Shown piece by piece: positions 51,201-60,200 of a DNA stretch of 64,000 bases (positions are counted from its first letter, which is position 1; each line of letters begins with the position of its first letter). A program made the translations under genes and the position numbers. The DNA comes from Bolinopsis microptera (Eukaryota; Ctenophora; Tentaculata; Lobata; Bolinopsidae). The notes under the pieces are model-generated. The model was not told the origin of the DNA. It searched no databases and saw only the letters and a list, made by a program, of their open reading frames with translations. The stretch is taken from contig NC_087078.1 of NCBI RefSeq assembly GCF_026151205.1, positions 11,480,175-11,544,174 on the forward strand, read 5' to 3'.

Positions 51201-54200
51201 ACATATCCTGAAAGTTTGAGGGTGATTGCTCAAAAAATGTAGGAGAAGATAGATTTTTAGACTCGATTTTCAGGGCACGCGATCAAAAATCGCTAGCGCA
51301 ATACAATTACACACAAGTGCTAACCTTTCACCGGCGATAATTTCGGCTAGGAACAATATTTTTCTATCAGATTAAAAGCATCTGAATTCTGATAGATATC
51401 ACTCCCCTCTATCAGAAACAGCTAAAAGTCGATTTTGAGAAAATCTCCATGAACACCCCCCTGCCCCCTCAACCAATCGGTATTAACCACATCCCAGAGT
51501 CACTATCACGTGTCAAAACAGATATCACCTCCCAACCAGTATCCGAATTTATTATCAGTAAAAATTCATCTGGAAAAAGTTTAAACTTGTAGTGTATTTC
51601 CAGCAGTATTATCTTTTTTTGTACGTTTATTTTTTCACAATGTTGTTTAATATGTTCGATGATACCTTAAAGACACTAAAATGCCATATCGACCAAAGAA
51701 ATATTTTAAGGTTTGGCGGTACATATTAATTTTTAAATCGAGCACGATTGCCATTGTTAACATTTTACCAGTAACATTGTGTCGAACAGAAGGGTTAACT
51801 CTTCTGTTCGAAAACCCCGGGTTTTTATTAAAATTGCTGGTACAATCCCTTGCCTTCGTAGGGAGCCTTTCATAAGATGTTTTAGCTCAATGTTTTGTTG
51901 TAAGCGAGCGTGATCAATAACTTGTGCTAACTTGTACATGGTTTATTTGCATTTATGTCTGTTAACCCACAGTTTTATATATTAACATATCATACAAAAT
52001 GGAGTTTTAATGAATACTTTAAATTTTAAATTGGATGACCATGGCTATTTGCAAGATATTTGGAATATCACAAAATTATCACCATTGCGATAGCTATCAA
52101 ATTTATTTGAAATGAAAATAAAATAAAATGGAAAAACATAATAAATATTCGTCTCAAAATGCTACAGAGTTGTAAAGGGTCAGATTCTCAAATATTTTTC
52201 AAGAGACATACAGAGAAACACGAAAAATTACCTAAGATTAAAATGTGTCACATTAGCATGCTTTTTTTCTTAGATACTCTTCATTGCACTGTTATATGGA
52301 TTCGAAGAACAGCTTTAATTTTTGTCGTGGCAAAGAAAATTATTCAATACCCTCCCATACTAGACATTTTGAAAATAGGGGCCGAAAAATATCAATACAG
52401 TTCATTGTTCATACAAAATTTTCTCGAAATTTCATAGAATTACCCAACATTTTTGCCTAATTATTAGATTATGCGCGTCATTTCAGCTTTTCACTTCTAT
52501 CATCATTTTATTTTGTAGTACATAATTTCTGACTGTCATAAGCTAACAGAAGTTTAGCGAGGTACCAACATGATGGTTGTTGGTACCTCGCCAAACTTAT
52601 GGGGCTTTATGAGGTAGTAATCAGAAAACAGTTTCCTTGCATACACATCGTACCCCCTCCCAAAGTCCCAACATCACCTCTGTTCGGTTATGACGAGTAG
52701 TGATAATGGTTGGTGATCCATAGTCAACCTGTCTTGTAACGATTTCCCAAGTGTTGAATGTTGGAAGTGTTGAATGTTGCTGCAACATCATGTGAGTAAA
52801 GTTAGGTAAAGTGAGGATGATACTAGGGTTCTTGAAACATACAAGTGGAAATCTTGAAACAAGTGATACAAAAGTTTGTTGGCAGGAGCTATCAGACAAT
52901 ATGTGTTAATCGTGCTCGGCTGAACGATGATGGTTTCATAATTACAGCTTCTGAGATATATTTATTGAATAAAGTCATACAACATTTATCGATGCCCATT
53001 GCCCATGCCCATTTCACCAAAAGTTAAGGATCAATTGGGCGAAATGGGCATAATTTTCCAGTCAAAATCGAAAAGTAAATTTGTCTGATACCATGCTCTA
53101 TAAAGCTAAAATGTAACTGAATTTACTAATTTGAGAACGGTGAACACAATAATGATATTTACTATCATCATAAATCAAGTTTTTGCCGTCTAAGGCGATG
53201 CCCGTGCCCATTTCACAAAAACTTAGGAATAAATGGATACGTGGTTGTCCCCAAATTGTGATATTAATAACTCTTTGGCCCGGAGTTAGACTGAACGTGA
53301 TGATACATCGTGCTTAACGGGTTTAATATCGTGCGTGACGGGTTTAATATCACGAAAGCCGTCGTCCTAGCCAGTTGTAATTATAAAGATAAGGAATTCC
53401 ACAGAAGACACTAAATACGTCAATACGGATCAGACATAACTTTAGTGTCTAGTTTAAGGGTCACGTACCGTAATCACAAAACAAATGACATCGTGAGACC
53501 TGAGGGGGTCACGCTCACACACACACACACACACACCCACCTGTTTTATGATGGCAGCAATTAGGGGCAGTTCGTCTGAAACATCGTAATCAATCTGGCG
53601 TTCCAGCGTCGGTCTCCCTTCGTACTTCCCGCTCTGGATATTATAATAAAATTTATTTGCAGTTCAATAAATTCTCACTGATCACTAAAATCTCCCGACC
53701 GGCCAAAAACCAACTAACTAGTCACAAGAATATAATATAGTTTATTGGGGGGGGGGGGGGGGGTGACATGTCCGCCAATGTCCTGTCCTTATTGGATTCT
53801 ACGAGACAAGCGGACATTTTTTGGGGACATTAGCGGACATTGACGGACATTGGCAGACTCGGACGGACATTGGCGGACATTAACGAATTTTTCGCACATG
53901 ATTTGGACAGAATATTTTCGGCTAATAATGAACAGTGTAGCATGAAATGTGGAGAAAAGTGGTTTTCAGAAAAACTTTGAACATTTTGACTTAGAAAATG
54001 TTCGGTCCGAGTCATTCTCGATACGTACCTCCTGTATCGAGAGCTGCCGACTCCGAGCTCGTGTTGCAAAGGGGAAGCCTGCCGTCCGAGATCGCATTTT
54101 GATGGGGAAGCCTCGAGTCCAAAATTGTGTATCGAGGGGTAGGTGCGGACTTCAAAAAAAACCGAAAAAGTATTTTCGGCTAATAATGAACAGGGTAGCA

Positions 54201-57200
54201 TGAAATGAAAATTTTCTAAGTCAAAATTTTTCAAAGTTTTTCTGGAAACTAATTTTGTTCACGTTTCATGCTACCCTGATCATTATTAGCTGAAAATAGT
54301 TTTTCGATTTTCGAAGTCCGCACCCTCTCTTTTTTTGGCCCCTTGTCCGGATTTAATGGCGGGGGGAGCGATGCCCCCCCCCCCCCCCCGCTTCCTACAC
54401 CCCTGACTTGATCCTGAACTTCACAACTTGTTCCCTCTTCTACCAGCATTGTGATTGTTCATTCGTCACGCCTCTCTGGCTCAACCGACTGATACGGGAT
54501 ATTAAGGTCACGTGGCTCCATACTGGACTCTAAACAGTGACTACCGATGTAGCGCATGTATTTCTAGATCTTGTATCCAATTACAACACTCCTTGACATC
54601 TCACTTCGCAAATTTAGCAAAAATTAACAAAATTTAACAAAATTTAGCTAATTTTGTTGTCCATTTTTGTCCGCACGTGTCTGCCTATCTCCGCCTATGT
54701 CCTGTCCTTTTTGGATTCTATGAGACAAGCGGACATAGACGGACGTGGCACCCCCCCCCCCCCCCCCCCCCCCTTATTAAGAGACACTTCTGTTCCTGCT
54801 GTTCACGTTTGAAGAGGAGAAACACGTGACCACTTTCTTTTTCACTTTCTCTTTGTTACAGTCAATCTCGTAAGATCAGGTGAAAGGACGAGCATCGTGA
54901 GCTTATTGTCAGTGGCAACGTCAACTGCAGTGACTCGCACATCGAGCAGGATCCAAATAAACACCTGATTATCGCCATATTTTCTGAGATATTTGGACAC
55001 GTTTAAAACCACCCCATCTAGATATACTTGTCACGCCCTAGCCGTCCAGTGATACCGAAATAGGGACAGGCAATCTAATTAAATGCTAAAACCAAGTGTT
55101 GCTCCTTAACATATGTGATATGTCAGTTATATATAGTATTCAATAGGCAAAAAGACGCTCTAGGGGCTACCGGCTAAACTTGTTAAATCTAATGATGTTT
55201 GAAAACAACGTAAATGAATCAGTGAAATGCACATATCTCTGGTTGTGGGAGTTCTTTTTCTTCGCGTTTCAGAAAAACGTATATCAAATATACGTCTCTT
55301 TAACAGCCAATACCATGTTTACAATTTACGGGCCTAACAGCAGTTCACAGCTAGGTAAGTTTGTAAGTTACAATTTTGGTCGAGCTGTAAGTTGTAACAG
55401 TGCAATTAAAAGCCATTGATCAAGCAATACCCATGACGTTCGCTCACTCTATCTCTCTCACCCTCTGGGACACATTCTGTGGTGATACCATGCGAAATGC
55501 ATCCTTTCATTGTGCAAAGGGCGTGATTTTATATTGGTGATTCCAACTCACTTGTAGACTTGCTGAAATAATCACGGCTACTTACTAATCCTAGAACTTA
55601 AAAATTGCATTGCTCGGTCGGAATGAACATCATCGGTCAAAATCCTTGCCAAAGAATACGATCGAGTTTCGAAGTAAGACATTAAATCCAGATTGACATC
55701 TACGAAATGCGTTGCAAGGTAATACCTAAATAGTAAATAAGACTAGTGTGGCCTCACCCAGATCTCGAAGTACAGACGATGGACGAATGAGCACCACAGT
55801 TTTAATTTTATCGTTTTTAAATTACACACTCATCAGCCTATTGGCTAATGGATGCTTTCGGTGCATATCGCAAGTATCGAATTAGCTTGACAAACCATTA
55901 GTATACTTAGCTAGTACTATCGGCCGGACGCATTCATATCGCTATTATTATATCGCGCGCCGGTGACGCGCGCAACGAGCCCAAATAACATACAGAAAGT
56001 GTTGAAAATTACTTTGCATTTCAATAAATGATTTGGTAGCCGCGTGTTCCACGAAGTTTAACACCAAGGACCGTTGGCGGGAAGGGATCGTATAATGGCG
56101 GGTCGGAGCTAGCTTTACAAATCACAGCGATACTTGTCAGAACAAGGCAGAGAGTCATCAAATTGGAACGAACAGTTTTTGAAATAAAGATTAGAAAGTG
56201 CAGTCAAGTCGGTTTATGTTAGAAGCTTTAGAAATTGTCAACCTGTCCAGTGGCGTAACGAAAGGCCCTGCTGACCCCGCTGTGCAGGGGGGCGCCGTCT
56301 TAGGGGGGCGCCAAATCGTCGTTTGAATGTGGGACAATTTCGAAAACTTAACTAAAGTACTAGCAAAACTGCGCGTTTTGCTCTAGATACACACTTTTTT
56401 AGAGATTTTACCGGCGTATTCTTTAAAATCACCTAATTTGTTCAATTTTAGGGAGGGGCACCAAAAGGGGAGGGGGCGCCAACAGGGGGGCGCTTTTTTC
56501 GGCAGGGGGCGCCAACAGGCAACGTTACGCCACTGAACCTGTCATCCTGACAGCCAAACTGTGTGTTTTTGGCGCTTACTATAAAATGCGCTGGAGCTAT
56601 AAAGCTATAATAAATAGCGATCGGCATAGTATTGCAAATTATTTCTAGAAAATACAATGGCGTGAAGTTCGGGGTAAGACTAAAGTATCAAGAGTAAATT
56701 TGAAGTTGATCTTACCATTCCAGTTTCTGGTTCGAATACTGCGCCAGTGTAGTCAAGTTGGAAGAATTCTAGAAATTCCTGAACGATCCCAGCTGCCAGA
56801 AGTCCTGAAGTTGGTGCGTATTTGTAAAATACCAAAACAGGGGCAGATTTGCGAACAATTTTATTATCCAATTTATCTTTAATGCAATGAAACCCTTCAC
56901 CATCTAAACTTAACCCTTTACTATCTAAACTTAGCCTTCACTATCTAAGCTTAAGTCTGAAGTTTTAACCCCTTACTATTTAAATTCCAGTATAACAAAA
57001 CTCTAAATTTTGAAAGAGAAAAAAATTAGGACGACTACTCCAGTAGCAGGGAGGAGTTGAGTGTGCACTTCGATGTACAGAGTTTTTTGCTGCTGAATCG
57101 GGTTAAATAGGTCATTGGTAACTCAAAAAATCGAGGGCCGCATGTTGTGTCGCTAGTCCCAACCCTGTGGAGCCCCGCCCATATTTCATATCAGGTGCGT

Positions 57201-60200
57201 ATATGGGAAATATGTATCTCAGCTTCTGAAGGTCTTAGAGACTTAAAGTTGAGTTTAAAATGTCCGCAATACACATGTTTATATTGGTACTATGAAGGTC
57301 ATGAAAGCCCAAAATGCTTATTTTTGGAAAAAAATCAGAAAAACCAATTTTCACTTGGGCGCGAGTAAAAAAATCTACACTAGAAATTGAGTGAAAATCG
57401 AGTAAGCAGTTCAGTGTCTACCACATTTCTAAACACAGGGTCCTCTGTTAGGTCATTCTAAATCAGAATTGATAAAGTAAGCAAATTTTATTAGTAGTTT
57501 CAACCCTGTGGAGCCACGCCCATATTTCAAATTATGTGCGAATATCGGAAATTTGTATCTCAGCTTCTGAAGGTCTTAGAGACTCAAAGGTGGGCTTAAA
57601 ATGACCGCAATGTACATGTTTATATTGGCACTATGAGGGTCATGAAGGCCCAGAATGCTTATTTTTTGGAAAATTCAGTAAAACCGATTTTCAAGTTTGC
57701 GACACTTGGGCGTGAGTAAAAATCGACGCTTAGAAGTTAAGTGAAATCGAGTATGAAGTTCAGTGTCTGCAACGTTTCTAAACACAGGATCCTTTGTAAG
57801 GTCATTCTGAATCAGAATTGATAAGGTACGCAAATTCTATGAGTAGTTTCAACCCTAGGGAGCAAAAGCCAAAACTCCTAAATTACCCCCAGGCGCAAAT
57901 ATATGACTTTTCTATCTTTGAGCTCAAACTAACTACGATGGCCACATTTATATACCAACTGTAAAGAAACATAGGGTCTATACTCTATAGTGCTTAGTTT
58001 TTAAAAACTCATTAAAAACTGTTTTAACCTTCATGCATCATAAAATAGTAACATCAAATTAAGTATTAATTATGGTATCTCGGGCTAAAAAAGTCTTATA
58101 GACATTTCCAGCACAGTAAAACGTTCAACATGAACACATTCGGATAACATTTATGGAGCAGCACATACCACCTAACTTTAATTTTGGTATAACTGCGAAA
58201 ATACTCAGTTTCAGAAGCTCCTTCCAGCTATCTTAGGCTGCCATCAGCTCCCTCTCTGGGACTCTCTCCAGTACTGCTTGGCTATTATGGCTAATCAACT
58301 TGAATCCAACCTCATGTAGTAGAATCTACTTCTAAGTTCTAGTTACCTTCTGCTAAGATTCTTTCTAGCAGCTACTATACCACCAGATGGCAGAAACCAC
58401 CAATTCCAGCTGTCTCCACCTACTTCGGCTACCTCTATTTAGCTACCACCAAGGTTCCTCCAACTTCTGCTCGAGCAACTTTAGCTTAGGGTAGTGGGCT
58501 ACTTCTTGCCATGTCTAGCAACCATCAGCAACATTTTATTCTGGCGTTTAGAGGTTGCTAGAAACAGCAAATTTCCTCTTCCTTAATGAGCTAGAAATTG
58601 TTGGATGCAGCAGAGGTTATACATCACTCATACCAGAGGTTGCTAGAAAGATCTAAAATTATAACATATTGGTGGTGGTAGCTGGGTAGAGTTGACATGG
58701 ACTTAGCAGAAGGTAACTAGAACTTAGAAGTAGATTCTACTACATGAGGTTGGATTCAAGTTGATTAGCCATAATAGCCAAGCAGTACTGGAGAGAGTCC
58801 CAGAGAGGGAGCTGATGGCAGCCTAAGATAGCTGGAAGGAGCTTCTGAAACTGAGTATTTTCGCAGTTATACCAAAATTAAAGTTAGGTGGTATGTGCTG
58901 CTCCATAAATGTTATCCGAATGTGTTCATGTTGAACGTTTTACTGTGCTGGAAATGTCTATAAGACTTTTTTAGCCCGAGATACCATAATTAATACTTAA
59001 TTTGATGTTACTATTTTATGATGCATGAAGGTTAAAACAGTTTTTAATGAGTTTTTAAAAACTAAGCACTATAGAGTATAATAGACCCTATGTTTCTTTA
59101 CAGTCTAGTTGGTATATAAATGTGGCCATCGTAGTTAGTTTGAGCTCAAAGAGAGGCCCCTACAACGTTCAGAAGCCGAGATAGAAAAGTCATATATTTG
59201 CGCCTGGGGGTAATTTAGGAGTTTTGGCTTTTGCTCCCTAGGGTTGAAACTACTCATAGAATTTGCGTACCTTATCAATTCTGATTCAGAATGACCTTAC
59301 AAAGGATCCTGTGTTTAGAAACGTTGCAGACACTGAACTTCATACTCGATTTCACTTAACTTCTAAGCGTCGATTTTTACTCACGCCCAAGTGTCGCAAA
59401 CTTGAAAATCGGTTTTACTGAATTTTCCAAAAAATAAGCATTCTGGGCCTTCATGACCCTCATAGTGCCAATATAAACATGTACATTGCGGTCATTTTAA
59501 GCCCACCTTTGAGTCTCTAAGACCTTCAGAAGCTGAGATACAAATTTCCGATATTCGCACATAATTTGAAATATGGGCGTGGCTCCACAGGGTTGAAACT
59601 ACTAATAAAATTTGCTTACTTTATCAATTCTGATTTAGAATGACCTAACAGAGGACCCTGTGTTTAGAAATGTGGTAGACACTGAACTGCTTACTCGATT
59701 TTCACTCAATTTCTAGTGTAGATTTTTTTACTCGCGCCCAAGTGAAAATTGGTTTTTCTGATTTTTTTCCAAAAATAAGCATTTTGGGCTTTCATGACCT
59801 TCATAGTACCAATATAAACATGTGTATTGCGGACATTTTAAACTCAACTTTAAGTCTCTAAGACCTTCAGAAGCTGAGATACATATTTCCCATATACGCA
59901 CCTGATATGAAATATGGGCGGGGCTCCACAGGGTTGGGACTAGCGACACAACATGCGGCCCTCGATTTTTTGAGTTACCAATGACCTATTTAACCCGATT
60001 CAGCAGCAAAAAACTCTGTACATCGAAGTGCACACTCAACTCCTCCCTGCTACTGGAGTAGACAGGAGGAAAGTAAGAGGAACTGCTGAAAAGTAGGAAG
60101 TAGGACAGCTTAAATAATTGTGATGTTTAATAACTAAGCTTGTTGTGACGTTAGTTTAGATAGCTAGAAAAATAATTTTACCTTCTTTTGTTGATAAGAA

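Noticed and set aside
54361-54391. Internal G/C runs as the ends of a further separate element
   Set aside because: They lie within the 53747-54773 element and have no flanking duplication of their own.
57147-59949. Identical 73-codon ORFs on opposite strands (57147-57368 and 59728-59949)
   Set aside because: They are the same DNA in the two arms of the inverted repeat, and the second tandem unit in each arm does not keep the frame.
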